Shown: positions 32,001 through 40,694, counted from the first letter of the stretch. The stretch: DNA of 64,000 nucleotides from Leucobacter massiliensis (GCF_002982315.1 NZ_MWZD01000024.1:1-64000); one strand, 5' to 3'. The notes: generated by a model not told the origin, from the letters alone. Numbers and translations: made by a program.

Positions 32001-32801
32001 CAGCTGCCGCAGGTCTCACAGGGCAGTCACCCCGAGCCGGTCGACGCCTCCGCCCTCGGCTGGCTGCTCGGAGACCACGAGACCGTTCCCGAGGAACTCG
32101 GCTACTTCCTCGCCGAGACCCGGCGCATGCGCCCCGAGCTGGCGGACATCGTCTCCGAGCTCGCCTACGCGGGGCGGCTGCGCGCGCACCCCGCCGCGGC
32201 GGGGCGCACCGTCAGCGGCCTCGGGCCGCCCGGTCTCGTCCGGCACCCCGTGGCCCACGCCGGCAACGCGACCGCCTCCGCGGAGGAGGCCTCGACGGTG
32301 GTGCGCATCGTGCAGCACGCCCTGGCGGAGGGGCGGCTGCGGGACGACGGGCGGGAGCGCCCGCTCACCGCGGACGACCTGATCGTGGTCGCCGCCTACA
32401 ACGCGCAGGTGGAGCTCGTCTCCGAGGCGCTCGCCGCCGCCGGGCATGAGCGGGTGCGCGTCGGCACCGTCGACCGCTTTCAGGGGCAGGAGGCGGTGAT
32501 CGCGATCGTCACCCTCGCGGCGTCGAGCCCCGAGGACGTGCCGCGCGGACTCGAGTTCCTGCTCATGCGCAACCGCCTGAACGTGGCGATCAGCCGCGCC
32601 CAGTGGGCCGCGCACCTCGTCTCCTCCGAGCGGCTCGGGGACGGGCTGCCCGGCACGGCCGAGGGGCTCGCCGCGCTCGCCGGCTACCTCCGCCTGCTCG
32701 AACGCGCGCGGCCGGGCGACGCGGGATCGGCGCCCGCGGCGGCCGCTGGGTCCGTGCCGCCCGTGCCGCCCCTGACGCAAGCGGCTAACGTGGAGGCATG
32801 A
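29088..32801 (+). CDS. TM0106-family RecB-like nuclease / exonuclease / SF1 helicase
   Basis: A 1237-residue multidomain protein. Residues 1-262 form a RecB/Cas4-like nuclease with Asp143 and the D-x-K pair Asp157/Lys159, and cysteines 26, 251, 254 and 257 placed like the Fe-S ligands of Cas4 and AddB. A helix-hairpin-helix follows (285-312). Residues 348-540 form an RNase H-like 3'-5' exonuclease (DFEGD at 354-358; YNRYDC with Asp535). Residues about 800-1210 are a superfamily 1 helicase: Walker A GPPGTGKT (826-833), DEAGQ (944-948), GDPQQLPQV (968-976), DRFQGQE and RLNVAISRAQ. The GTG at 29088 follows GGAGGAGGG. The family is widespread in actinobacteria, with a presumed role in DNA repair or recombination; a defence role is possible. 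It overlaps the next gene by four bases. Confidence 0.85.
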   Translation: MFLQQRSVGGERLVTSASDLTAASACEFAFLRRVDAKLGREVEVPPDDDPMLARAARLGDAHEERTLAAYRARWGAGTAEEGGVVEVPRPASMGEADLVAVAEQTLTVLGGRAQLVFQATFFEPAQRPATADEPEIGFVGFADFLQRLPGGAFEVQDTKLARRAKVTALMQLAAYAEQLERLGVPVAAEAVLILGDGTRSRHRLADIAPVFRARRERLHRILIDRVMATGDDGSREGAAPVAWGAAGVAACGRCEVCVPEAERTRDPLLIAGIRRGQRDALVEAGLGTIDEVAALGAAALPAIPGIGEATLARIVAQARAQAAAVPGKPPPVRIVDAGALAAIPAPDPGDLFFDFEGDPMFREPGDDETARWGIDYLFGMVDAQERFTPLWAHDLEAEKEALLRFLALVAERRRRHPGMHIYHYAAYERSHLLGIAARHGVGEAEVDRLLREHVLVDLYPIVRQALRIGSRSYSIKKLEPLYMGAELRDEGGVTSGAQSVTEYAEASAQLASEDQAERAEGQRRLDAIADYNRYDCVSTLRLRDWLLGIAAEHGVAPYAANAVLAEDEGPAFTVSPVAAALAGHAAAAASERDRIAAALAASAIDYHQREQKAFWWAHYARLVDPVEDWADTRDVLIVDPALSRVREDWFVPPRGRAERRRLLLRGELAPGSSLRAGEVTLLYEHPPPFPQPGAAPGARGARRATVLERGDDGVLVEEYAPPSGPHAALPIALVPGPPPRAGAQQGAIEEWGRALAEALDRGELPRDPVVELIRRVPPRLADGEPLVAVGSGTALAAADGDSEARAIGAVTASLLGLDHGYLAVQGPPGTGKTFLAARVIRRLAERHGWHIGVVAQSHRVVENVLSGVVAAGLEPALVGKVPQGGRLAPGDPGPPYTVLPANGQLRFAAGHRSAGRGCVIGGTAWDFANEARFERRGLDLLVIDEAGQFSLAPTIAASAAAKRLLLLGDPQQLPQVSQGSHPEPVDASALGWLLGDHETVPEELGYFLAETRRMRPELADIVSELAYAGRLRAHPAAAGRTVSGLGPPGLVRHPVAHAGNATASAEEASTVVRIVQHALAEGRLRDDGRERPLTADDLIVVAAYNAQVELVSEALAAAGHERVRVGTVDRFQGQEAVIAIVTLAASSPEDVPRGLEFLLMRNRLNVAISRAQWAAHLVSSERLGDGLPGTAEGLAALAGYLRLLERARPGDAGSAPAAAAGSVPPVPPLTQAANVEA

Positions 32802-34084
32802 TGAAACCGGGTGGACCCTTCAAGATGCCGCCGCCGCGTCTGCCGGGAGGCACGGGGCAGTCAGCGGTGCCGCAGCCCGCGGACCGCCCCGGCCTCCCCA
32901 TCTCCCAGCGCTCGCGCATCCCCGCCTTCGAGGTGATGCGCATCACCGATCGCGTCGCCCAGCGGCGAGCCGACGGCCACGACGTGGTCTCGCTCTGCGC
33001 GGGCGAGCCGAGCGCCCGCCCCGCCCCCGGCACGCTGAAGCCCGCCGGCTACACGGGCCCGCTCGGCACCGCGCCGCTGCGGGAAGCCATCGCCGGCCAC
33101 TACCGGGACTGGTACGGCGTCGAGCTCGACCCGGCGACGGTCGCCGTCACCACCGGATCCTCCGGGGCCTTCCAGCTCGTCTTCCTCGCGGCCTTCGACC
33201 CGGGGGACCGCGTCGCCCTCGTGAGCCCCGGCTACCCGGCCTACCGCAACATCCTCACGGCACTCGGCGTGTCGGTCGTCGAGATCCCCGTCGGGCCCGA
33301 AACCCGCTACCAGCCGACTCCGGCGCTGCTCGACGCGGCAGCCGAGGCGCACGGCCCGCTCGCCGGGCTCGTCGTCGCCTCGCCGGCGAACCCCACCGGC
33401 ACCATGCTCGGCCGCGCGGAGCTCGCCGCGCTCTCCGAATGGTGCTCCGTCAGGGGAGTGCGGCTCATCAGCGACGAGATCTATCACGGCATCACCTTCG
33501 CGGACGGCGGCGATCACGCGGCTGGCGGAGCGGGTGCGGGCGCCGACTCGGATCGCCGCGGCGTCACCGTGCGCGAGCTCGACCCCGAGGCGGTCGTCAT
33601 CAACTCCTTCTCGAAGTACTGGGGCATGACCGGATGGCGGCTCGGCTGGGCGATCCTGCCGCATTCCCTCGTCGCCCCGCTCGAAGCCCTCGCCTCCAAC
33701 TTCGCGCTCTCGCCCCCCGCCCCCGCGCAGGAGCTCGCCCTCTCCGCGTTCACCGAGGAGAGCTACGCCCAGCGAGACGCCGTGGTCGAGGGATTCGCCC
33801 GCGCACGGCAGCTCATCCTCGACGCCGCACCGCAGCTCGACTGGGGGGTGGCCGCCCCCTCCGACGGTGCCTTCTACTACTACTCCGAGCTCGGCCCGCA
33901 GCTCGCCCGCTTCGGCGACTCCATCGAGTACGCGCGTGCCCTCCTGGAGGGTGCCGACGTCGCGGTGGTGCCCGGGGTGGACTTCGACCCCCTCGCCGGG
34001 CAGCGCGCCGTGCGGCTCTCCTACGCCGCAGGCGAATCCGCGGTCGCGGAGGCGCTCGACCGCATCATCCGCTTCCAGCGCTGA
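32798..34084 (+). CDS. class I/II pyridoxal-phosphate aminotransferase
   Basis: A 428-residue aspartate-aminotransferase-fold enzyme. The PLP-binding lysine is in NSFSKYWGMTGWRLGW (about 270-285). Asn in SPANPTGTML and Asp/Tyr in SDEIYHGI are the ring contacts, and a C-terminal Arg in QRAVRLSYA binds the substrate carboxylate. Substrate specificity is not readable. There are two adjacent ATG codons, and the first one (32798) lies in ATGATGA, overlapping the stop of the nuclease-helicase gene by four bases. That implies coupled translation of two functionally unrelated proteins, or a conserved link not yet explained. A Gly/Ala-rich insert near 245-250 is a local oddity. Confidence 0.85.
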   Translation: MMKPGGPFKMPPPRLPGGTGQSAVPQPADRPGLPISQRSRIPAFEVMRITDRVAQRRADGHDVVSLCAGEPSARPAPGTLKPAGYTGPLGTAPLREAIAGHYRDWYGVELDPATVAVTTGSSGAFQLVFLAAFDPGDRVALVSPGYPAYRNILTALGVSVVEIPVGPETRYQPTPALLDAAAEAHGPLAGLVVASPANPTGTMLGRAELAALSEWCSVRGVRLISDEIYHGITFADGGDHAAGGAGAGADSDRRGVTVRELDPEAVVINSFSKYWGMTGWRLGWAILPHSLVAPLEALASNFALSPPAPAQELALSAFTEESYAQRDAVVEGFARARQLILDAAPQLDWGVAAPSDGAFYYYSELGPQLARFGDSIEYARALLEGADVAVVPGVDFDPLAGQRAVRLSYAAGESAVAEALDRIIRFQR

Positions 34085-34114
34085 GGTGCCCAGCGGCACC
34101 GTGCCTCGGCGGTC

Positions 34115-34573
34115 TCAGCCGGCGAGCCGCACGGGCGTGCCGGCGCCGACCCCGATCCGCCGCTGCAGCGCCTCGTCCACCGCGGCGTTCGCGGCGTCCG
34201 CGATCCCCAGCTCCGCGAGCACCTTCTGCCCCGCGTCGCCCAGCTCCAGCACCACTGCGCTCACCGACTCCGCGAGCGGCCCCTCCAGCCCGGCCACGGC
34301 GCGCGACAGCGCCGAGCGCACCGCGCGGGCAAGCGACGCCGGGCCGTCGTCAGCGAACGCGACCTCGGCGCTCGCGTACACGACCCCGTCGCCGGACACC
34401 GCTTCCGCCAGCGCGGCCGTCCCCGCGCGCCGCGCCCGCACCTCGAGCACGCTGCTCGTGGAGAGGCCCGCGCCGGGAGCGACGGTCGAGAACGGCAGCG
34501 GAACGCCCGAAGGGGCGCCGCCGTGATCGTGTCGATCCGGCGACGCCCCTCCGAAGGTGAACTTCAGATCCAT
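34115..34573 (-). CDS. hypothetical protein
   Basis: A 152-residue soluble protein I do not recognise. A Gly/Asp/His-rich N terminus (GGASPDRHDHGG) precedes an Ala/Val/Glu-rich alpha/beta-looking region with VVYASAEVAF and VSAVVLELGDAGQKVLAELG. It has no signal peptide, membrane helix or cysteine. It is convergent with the aminotransferase gene and 40 bases upstream of the end of the alanine dehydrogenase gene on the same strand, so it may be read through from that gene. Codon use fits the neighbours, which supports a real gene. Confidence 0.55.
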   Translation of the reverse strand: MDLKFTFGGASPDRHDHGGAPSGVPLPFSTVAPGAGLSTSSVLEVRARRAGTAALAEAVSGDGVVYASAEVAFADDGPASLARAVRSALSRAVAGLEGPLAESVSAVVLELGDAGQKVLAELGIADAANAAVDEALQRRIGVGAGTPVRLAG

Positions 34574-34616
34574 GGGATCCAGCCTACGCGCTCTGCGCTG
34601 CGCGCTTCATCCGTGC

Positions 34617-35744
34617 TCAGGCGTTCGAGGAGAGCACCTCGTCGAGCGGCGTGTACGCCAGCTCGGGGAAGGCGTGCGCGACGCCCGCGTTCGTGATCGC
34701 GCCCTCGTGCGCGTTCAGGCCCTTCGCCAGCGCCTCGTCCGCCTGGAGCGCCGCGACCCAGCCCTTGTCGGCCAGCGCGACCACGTAGGGCAGCGTCGCG
34801 TTGGTGAGCGCCGCGGTCGAGGTCTCCGGCACCGCGCCGGGCATGTTCGCCACGCAGTAGTAGATCGAGTTGTGCACCTGGAAGGTGGGGTCGTCGTGCG
34901 TGGTGGGACGCGAGTTCTCGAAGCAGCCGCCCTGGTCGATCGCGATGTCGACGAGCACCGATCCGGGCTTCATCTGCGCGACCATCTCGTCGGTGACGAG
35001 CTTGGGGGCCTTCTCACCGGGGATGAGGACGGAGCCGATCACGAGGTCGGCGTCCTTCAGCGCCTCGGTGATGTTGTGCGCGTTCGAGGTGCGCGTCTGG
35101 ATGCGGCCGCTGAACTCGTCCTCCAGCTGCTTGAGGCGGGGGATCGCGATGTCGATCACGGTGACCTCGGCGCCCATGCCGTAGGCGATGCGCGCGGCCT
35201 GCTCGCCGGCCGCGCCGCCGCCGATGACGACGACCTTGCCACGGCGGGTCGCGGTGACGCCGCCGAGCAGCACGCCGCGGCCGCCGTTCGCCTTCATCAG
35301 CGAGTACGCGCCGACCTGCGCCGAGAGGCGGCCAGCCACCTCGGACATGGGGGCGAGCAGCGGCAGCGCGCGGTTGGCGAGCTGCACGGTCTCGTAGGCG
35401 ATCGCGGTGGTGCCCGAGGCGAGCACCTGCTCGGTGAGCGTCTTGTCGGCGGCGAGGTGCAGGTAGGTGAACAGCACCTGGCCCTTGCGCAGCTTGTCGT
35501 ACTCGGCCGCGATGGGCTCCTTGACCTTCAGGATCATGTCGGACTGCGCCCAGACCTCGTCGGCGCCGTCGACGATCTTTGCGCCGGCGGCGATGTACTC
35601 CTCGTCGGTGATGGCCGAGCCGAGGCCGGCGCCAGCCTGGACGAGCACCTCGTGGCCGCGACGGGCCAGCTCGAACACGCCGGCCTGCGTGATGGCGACG
35701 CGGTTCTCGTTGTTCTTGATCTCGGTGGGAATACCGACGCGCAT
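34617..35744 (-). CDS. ald: alanine dehydrogenase
   Basis: A 375-residue NAD-dependent L-alanine dehydrogenase (alanine to pyruvate plus ammonia). The N terminus [17 protein letters not shown] is diagnostic. Catalytic Lys and His are in LKVKEP and YLHLA, and the Rossmann motif is [18 protein letters not shown] near residue 175. [19 protein letters not shown] near the C terminus completes the family signature. The ATG at 35744 has AGGAG eight bases upstream and gives the standard family length. It is divergent from an Lrp/AsnC gene, the arrangement known for mycobacterial ald/aldR, so alanine-dependent control by that regulator is likely. Confidence 0.93.
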   Translation of the reverse strand: MRVGIPTEIKNNENRVAITQAGVFELARRGHEVLVQAGAGLGSAITDEEYIAAGAKIVDGADEVWAQSDMILKVKEPIAAEYDKLRKGQVLFTYLHLAADKTLTEQVLASGTTAIAYETVQLANRALPLLAPMSEVAGRLSAQVGAYSLMKANGGRGVLLGGVTATRRGKVVVIGGGAAGEQAARIAYGMGAEVTVIDIAIPRLKQLEDEFSGRIQTRTSNAHNITEALKDADLVIGSVLIPGEKAPKLVTDEMVAQMKPGSVLVDIAIDQGGCFENSRPTTHDDPTFQVHNSIYYCVANMPGAVPETSTAALTNATLPYVVALADKGWVAALQADEALAKGLNAHEGAITNAGVAHAFPELAYTPLDEVLSSNA

Positions 35745-35838
35745 GGTCTGCTCCTGGGGGTCGTGTGTGCGGTGTCCGACCCGTCCGCCGATCCGTGGCC
35801 CGGCAGAACGCAGTCGTGGTGACTCGATTGTGCAGCAT

Positions 35839-35866
35839 ATTCGCGATCCTCGGAAAAAGCGCGAAT
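35839..35866. promoter_or_regulatory. inverted repeat in the ald/asnC gap, candidate AldR site
   Basis: ATTCGCG (35839-35845) and CGCGAAT (35860-35866) are perfect inverted 7-mers around 14 bases. They lie midway between the divergent genes, next to an AT-rich block (35866-35900) that looks like the asnC promoter. Confidence 0.6.
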
Positions 35867-35921
35867 TGTCTTCGAAATCAGTTGTTATTATAGAAGAAAG
35901 TGGAGTGAAAGGTGGTCTGCG

Positions 35922-36410
35922 GTGTCGGAAACGTCGAAGAATCTGCGCCCCGAGGGTGACCTCGACGATGTCGATCGCAAGATCGTCGAGGAGCTTCAGG
36001 CCAACGGCCGCATCACCAACGCCGAACTGGCGGAGCGCGTCGGCGTCGCCGCCTCCACCTGCATCGCCCGGGTGCGGAGCCTCGTCTCGCGCCGGATCAT
36101 CACGGGTTTCACGGCGACGGTCGACCCGCGGGCGATGGGTCTCGGCCTCGAGGTGCTCGTGAGCGTGACGGTCCGCTCCGGCGCCCGGCAGCGCATCACG
36201 GAGCTGAGCGAGGAACTGCGGGGCCTGCCGGAGGTGCTGCAGCTCTTCTTCCTCGGCGGCGTCGAGGACTTCATCATCCACCTCGCCGTGCGCGACTCCG
36301 ACCACGTGCGCGATTTCGTCGTCGAGCATCTCTCCGCGCACCCCGCGGTGTCCTCGACGCGCACCAGCATCGTCTTCAGCCACCACCAGAACCCGATCCG
36401 GGTGAGCTGA
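35922..36410 (+). CDS. Lrp/AsnC-family regulator, AldR-like
   Basis: A 162-residue regulator. Residues about 14-75 are the AsnC helix-turn-helix (LDDVDRKIVEELQANGRIT, then NAELAERVGVAASTCIARVRSL), and residues 80-160 are the RAM ligand-binding domain (VLVSVTVRSGAR, FFLGGVEDFIIHLAV). The family forms octamers that respond to amino acids. The GTG at 35922 follows AAGGTGG. Its divergence from ald and the inverted repeat between them make it the probable activator or repressor of alanine dehydrogenase. Confidence 0.9.
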   Translation: MSETSKNLRPEGDLDDVDRKIVEELQANGRITNAELAERVGVAASTCIARVRSLVSRRIITGFTATVDPRAMGLGLEVLVSVTVRSGARQRITELSEELRGLPEVLQLFFLGGVEDFIIHLAVRDSDHVRDFVVEHLSAHPAVSSTRTSIVFSHHQNPIRVS

Positions 36411-36458
36411 GCGGGGGCCTCGGCGGACGCGCTCCGGCGGTGCCGCGGGCCTCCTGCC

Positions 36459-38249
36459 TCAGTGCCCGTCCTGCGGGGTGATCCGCGTCTCGTAGGCGTC
36501 GAGCGCCAGCTCGGCGGTGCGCAGGGCGCGCGAGCTGTAGCGGCCGATCGCCCGCTCCTCCAGCAGGGTCTCGCGCTGGGCGTCGAGGGCCAGCCGGGTG
36601 AGCCGCTGGTACTGCTGTCCGGGCGTCTCCTTCCCGGGCAGCTGGACGGGCGCGGTCGGCGCGGCCTCCACCATGATCGGGAGCAGCGCGTTGCGGGCGC
36701 TCGACCTGGCCCGTTCTGCTGCGATCCGCGTGGTGTCGGGACGTTCCGGATCCCCGCCCTCGGCGTCCGGCTCCGGCCCGAGCTCGGCGACGGCGTCGGC
36801 GATGGCGTCGTCTGCGGCCTCGAAGAGATCCCGCGTGAGTGCCGCGAGCTCCGCCTTCCTGCCCCCGAAGCCCGCGCCGGTGGCCGGGCCGGCACCGTCG
36901 GGCCACAGCCTGCGGATGAAGGCGGGGAGGGTGAGCCCGTGCAGCAGCAGCGTGGCGACGGCCACGGCGAAGGCGGCGAGGACGAGCTGCGGACGGTAGG
37001 GGACCTCGGTCGGAATCGACTGCGCTGCCGCCAGGGTGACCACGCCGCGCATGCCGCTCCACGAGAGGACCACGCCGTCGCGCCAGCCCAGCTGCTGCTC
37101 GCGCTCGTGATCGAGGTCCGCCGCTGAGCGGCGCGTGCGGATGTCGAGCTGCCGGAGCCGTTTCCGGATCCGCCCGTCGTCGCTCTCGGCCATACCGGAC
37201 CTCTGCACGCGGCGGTTCAGCTGCTCATAGCCGGCCTGGCGGCGCTCGTAGCGCCGCGCGACGCCGCGCATGCCGGCGAGGAGCGGCGCCATGTACGCCG
37301 AGCGGCAGAGGATGAGGATCGCGACGAGCGCGAGCGCGAGCAGCCCGATGTGCTCGAGTTTCAGTTCGCTCTCGCCGACCTGCTCTACGAGCGAGTGCAG
37401 TTGCAGGCCCATGAGCAGGAAGACGCCGTTCTCGAGGATGAACTGCACCGTGCGCCAGTTGAGGCGCTCGTTGATGCGCGCCGAGGCGCTGAAGCGGCGC
37501 GAGGCGTGGTGGCCCGTGTACAGCCCGGTCACCACGACGGCGAGAACGCCGGAGGCGTTCAGCGCCTCCGCGGGGGCGAAGGCGACGAAGGGCACGATGA
37601 AGGAGATCATCGTGTCGTGCACGGGGTTCGTCAGGTGGGAGCGCACCCACACGGTGGCGAGCCCGATGACCAGGCCGACCACCACCGCGATCGTCACGGA
37701 CGCGAAGAAGGCGCCGCTCGCGGTGGCGATCGAGAAGCTGCCGGCCACGGCCGCGACGGCGGTCTTCAGCAGCACGAGCGAGGTGGCGTCGTTGACGAGG
37801 CTCTCGCCCTCGAGGATCGAGACCACGCGCTCGGGCATCCCGAGGCGCTTGCCGATGGAGGTGGCGGCGACCGCGTCGGTGGGGCTGATGACGGCGCCCA
37901 GGGCGATCGCCGCGGGCAGCGGGATCGCGGGGATCAGCCAGTGCACCGCGTAGCCGACGACCACCGCGGAGAGGATCACGAGCACCACGGACAGGCCGAT
38001 GACGGGCCGGAAATTGCGGCGGAAGTCGCTGATGGGCACGTTGACGGCCGCCGCGTACAGCAGCGGCGGGAGGACGCCGACGAGGATGATCTCGGGGTCG
38101 ATGTCGATGAGCGGCACGAACGGCAGGTATCCGAGCCCGATCCCCACCACGACGAGCAGCAGGGGCGCGGCGATCCGGATCTTGCTGCCGAGGATGGAGG
38201 CGCCGACGAGCAGCACCACGGCGGCGACGTAAATCAGCTCGATCTCCAT
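36459..38249 (-). CDS. CPA1-type Na+/H+ antiporter
   Basis: A 596-residue inner-membrane cation/proton antiporter. Twelve or so helices occupy residues 1-420. The ion-binding stretch GAVISPTDAVAA contains the conserved Asp (about 128), and GESLVNDATSLV carries the Asn-Asp pair (about 160) typical of NhaP/NHE antiporters. RDGVVLSWSGMRGVVTLAAA marks the last conserved helix. The C-terminal 150 residues are a soluble, charged helical regulatory domain (RAERARSS, QRETLLEERAIGRYSS). It probably serves pH and sodium homeostasis. It is convergent with the AsnC-type gene with a 48-base gap. Confidence 0.88.
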   Translation of the reverse strand: MEIELIYVAAVVLLVGASILGSKIRIAAPLLLVVVGIGLGYLPFVPLIDIDPEIILVGVLPPLLYAAAVNVPISDFRRNFRPVIGLSVVLVILSAVVVGYAVHWLIPAIPLPAAIALGAVISPTDAVAATSIGKRLGMPERVVSILEGESLVNDATSLVLLKTAVAAVAGSFSIATASGAFFASVTIAVVVGLVIGLATVWVRSHLTNPVHDTMISFIVPFVAFAPAEALNASGVLAVVVTGLYTGHHASRRFSASARINERLNWRTVQFILENGVFLLMGLQLHSLVEQVGESELKLEHIGLLALALVAILILCRSAYMAPLLAGMRGVARRYERRQAGYEQLNRRVQRSGMAESDDGRIRKRLRQLDIRTRRSAADLDHEREQQLGWRDGVVLSWSGMRGVVTLAAAQSIPTEVPYRPQLVLAAFAVAVATLLLHGLTLPAFIRRLWPDGAGPATGAGFGGRKAELAALTRDLFEAADDAIADAVAELGPEPDAEGGDPERPDTTRIAAERARSSARNALLPIMVEAAPTAPVQLPGKETPGQQYQRLTRLALDAQRETLLEERAIGRYSSRALRTAELALDAYETRITPQDGH

Positions 38250-38348
38250 GCGCTCAGTTTAGGGACTCGCCGGGCGGCCTCGGCTGCGGATTCCACAGCC
38301 GGGGCCGACGTCTGGTCCGGCACCGGCCGGCTGCGGCGGTCCCGGGGC

Positions 38349-39536
38349 TCATGCCGCCGGCGCTGCGAGCTCGACCGGGCCGGGCACGAGGCCGTGGAAC
38401 GCCGCCCACCGGGCGTGCTCGTCCGCGAGCGCCGCGGCGTCGAGCCGCGAGCCCGGCAGCGGGGTGGCCTCGATGCCGCCGCCCGCCCGCGTCCGCCGCC
38501 GCCACGTCCCGGCGACGCGGCCGCGGTGCACCACCGTGGCGAGGAACATGCCGTTGCGGCCGGGCACGATGCGCTCGAAGTGGGCGGGGTCGAGCTGTGC
38601 GTCCCGCACGGTGTATCCGAGCAGGTGCTCGTCGAAGGCGGGCAGCAGCAGCCACTCCGGCACGATGGCCGTCGACCCCAGTGTCCCGGGCGACACCCAG
38701 AGCGTCCCCGCGGCCCCGGCCACCCCCGCGAGCTGGGCGCGCACCACCGCGCCCTGCTCGGCCGCCGCCTCGAATCCGCGCTTCGCCTCGCCCGCGGAGA
38801 TGCCCGCCCACCAGGCGAGATCCTTCGTCCGCACCGGCCCCCGGGCTGCGGTGTAGCGCGCGGCGAGCTCCGCCAGCGGATCCGCGGGGGTGCGCGGCTC
38901 GCGGATCCAGCCCTCGGCGAGGACGAGGCGCGGCTCCGCCTCGCCATCCGTGGGCCCGAAGACCGCGAGCCCGTTCTGGTGCAGCCACCAGATCAGGTGA
39001 TACCGCCAGTTGCTCTGCCACTCGATGCCCGCCTCGGACCAGGCGCGGGCCAGATCGTCGCGCTCGAGCCCTCGCTCGCCGCCCGCCCGCAGCGCCGCCA
39101 GCGAGACCTCGACCAGACGGTCGAGCGTCCGGTCGCCGATGCCGAGGAACGCGCGTCGCTTCGCGGCGCCTGCGAGCGGGCGTGCGCCCGCTGCGGCCTG
39201 CATCCAGCCGAGATCCTCGGCGGCGAGGAGGTGGATGGTGCCGCGCACGGGCCAGCTGCGCACCACCGCCCCGGAGTTCAGCGCCGTCGCGACGTCCGCG
39301 AGCTCGGCCGGCGCGCCAGCCACCCGCTCGGCGCGCACGCCGAGCGCCCAGCGCGAAGAGCGCCAGTCCTGCCCCTGCAGCGCGAGCAGGTGGCGCGCAA
39401 TCGCGGCGATGCGTCCCGCGCCCGAGGCGTCCGTGCCCGTCCCGGCGGGGCCGGATCCGGAGGACGCGGCGCCCGCCAGGCCGAGGGAGCGCATGCGCAG
39501 CAGGAGCACGTCGTCGTCGGTGATCGTCTCCGTCAT
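38349..39536 (-). CDS. winged-helix DNA-binding protein, AlkZ-like DNA glycosylase family
   Basis: A 395-residue protein of the HTH_42 family, which includes Streptomyces AlkZ and E. coli YcaQ, glycosylases that unhook interstrand crosslinks. The family catalytic QxQ motif appears as LALQGQDW at about residues 52-59. Three winged-helix-like blocks follow (RGTIHLLAAEDLGW; ARAWSEAGIEWQSNWRYHLIWWLHQ, split by a short gap; RTKDLAWWAGISAGEAKRGFEA). The C terminus has the conserved LLLPAFDEHLLGY and GRVAGTW stretches. Many members have no known substrate. It is not next to a biosynthetic cluster, so general crosslink repair rather than self-resistance is likelier. Confidence 0.78.
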   Translation of the reverse strand: MTETITDDDVLLLRMRSLGLAGAASSGSGPAGTGTDASGAGRIAAIARHLLALQGQDWRSSRWALGVRAERVAGAPAELADVATALNSGAVVRSWPVRGTIHLLAAEDLGWMQAAAGARPLAGAAKRRAFLGIGDRTLDRLVEVSLAALRAGGERGLERDDLARAWSEAGIEWQSNWRYHLIWWLHQNGLAVFGPTDGEAEPRLVLAEGWIREPRTPADPLAELAARYTAARGPVRTKDLAWWAGISAGEAKRGFEAAAEQGAVVRAQLAGVAGAAGTLWVSPGTLGSTAIVPEWLLLPAFDEHLLGYTVRDAQLDPAHFERIVPGRNGMFLATVVHRGRVAGTWRRRTRAGGGIEATPLPGSRLDAAALADEHARWAAFHGLVPGPVELAAPAA

Positions 39537-39611
39537 GCGGTCAGTGTAGTGCGGGCCGCGGACAGCGACGCCGCCGACCCCGCGGCCGGCACGCCGCGGT
39601 CCGCGGCCTGC

Positions 39612-40694
39612 TCAGAAGCGCGCGCGGCGGTACTGCGCCGGCACGAGCTCCTCGGCTGCAGGCGCCCGCAGCTCGTGCGCCCACCGCAGCGGCAGATGCG
39701 GCTCGGCGAGGAGCGGGCGGCCGATCGTGATCACATCGGCCTGCCCCGTCGCGAGGATGCCCTCGGCCTGCTCGGCGGAGGTGATGAGCCCGACGGCGCT
39801 CACCGGCAGCGGCCCGCGCCGGAGCCGGGCTGCGAGGGGGACCTGGTAGGACGGGCCGACGGGGATCGCTGCGGCGGGCACGTTGCCGCCCGAAGAGGCG
39901 TCGATCAGATCGGCGCCGTCCTCCGCCACCCACTCGGCGACGGTGGCCGCCTGCTCCACGTCGAAGCCGCCGTCGACCCAGTCCGTCGCCGAGATGCGGA
40001 CCACGATGGGCAGCGCCGCGTGCCGGGCCCGGATCGCCCGCACCACCTCGCGCAGCAGCCGCGCGCGACCCGCGAGATCGCCTCCCCACTCGTCGTCGCG
40101 GTGGTTCGAGAGCGGCGAGAGGAACTCGTGGATCAGGTATCCGTGCGCCGCATGCACCTCGACCACGTCGACCCCCGCCCCGACGGCGCGATCGGCCGCC
40201 TCGGCGAAGGCGCGCACCACCGCGGCGATCCCCTCGGCGTCGAGCGCGCGGGGCTCGGCGAAGTCCCCGAAGGCGATCGCCGAGGGCGCCACCGTCTCCC
40301 AGCCTCCCTCCGCCGCCGGCACGGTGCCTTCGGGGAAGCCCGGCAGCCACGGCTGGGTGGATGCCTTCCGGCCGGCGTGCGCGAGCTGCACGCCGATCCG
40401 GCCGCCGTGCGCGTGCACGATCTCCGCGAGACGGGCGAAGGCGCCGGCCTGCTCGTCGTTCCACAGTCCGAGGTCGCGGGGGGAGATCCTGCCCTCCGGC
40501 ACCACCGCGGTCGCCTCGGCCATCACGAGGCCGGCGCCGCCCCGGGCGAGCGCCCCGAGGTGCTGCACGTGCCAGTCGCGGGGGATCCCGTCCTCCTCAG
40601 GCACCGAGTACTGGCACATGGGTGCCGCCCAGAGCCGGTTGCGCAGCTCCAGGCCGCGGAGGACGAAGGGACGGAAGAGAAGCGGGTCTGCCAT
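39612..40694 (-). CDS. NADH:flavin oxidoreductase, Old Yellow Enzyme (YqjM type)
   Basis: A 360-residue FMN ene-reductase. Cys27 in AAPMCQYSV is the redox-tuning cysteine of the YqjM class. QLAHAGRKAS carries FMN/substrate-binding residues. VEVHAAHGYLIHEFLSP and NHRDDEWGG are the family core, and ITIGRPLLAEP binds the FMN phosphate near the C terminus. The ATG at 40694 starts the homology; the longer open frame upstream has none. The biological substrate is unknown; these enzymes reduce activated C=C bonds and respond to electrophile stress. It is divergent from an ABC exporter gene across 220 bases. Confidence 0.88.
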   Translation of the reverse strand: MADPLLFRPFVLRGLELRNRLWAAPMCQYSVPEEDGIPRDWHVQHLGALARGGAGLVMAEATAVVPEGRISPRDLGLWNDEQAGAFARLAEIVHAHGGRIGVQLAHAGRKASTQPWLPGFPEGTVPAAEGGWETVAPSAIAFGDFAEPRALDAEGIAAVVRAFAEAADRAVGAGVDVVEVHAAHGYLIHEFLSPLSNHRDDEWGGDLAGRARLLREVVRAIRARHAALPIVVRISATDWVDGGFDVEQAATVAEWVAEDGADLIDASSGGNVPAAAIPVGPSYQVPLAARLRRGPLPVSAVGLITSAEQAEGILATGQADVITIGRPLLAEPHLPLRWAHELRAPAAEELVPAQYRRARF

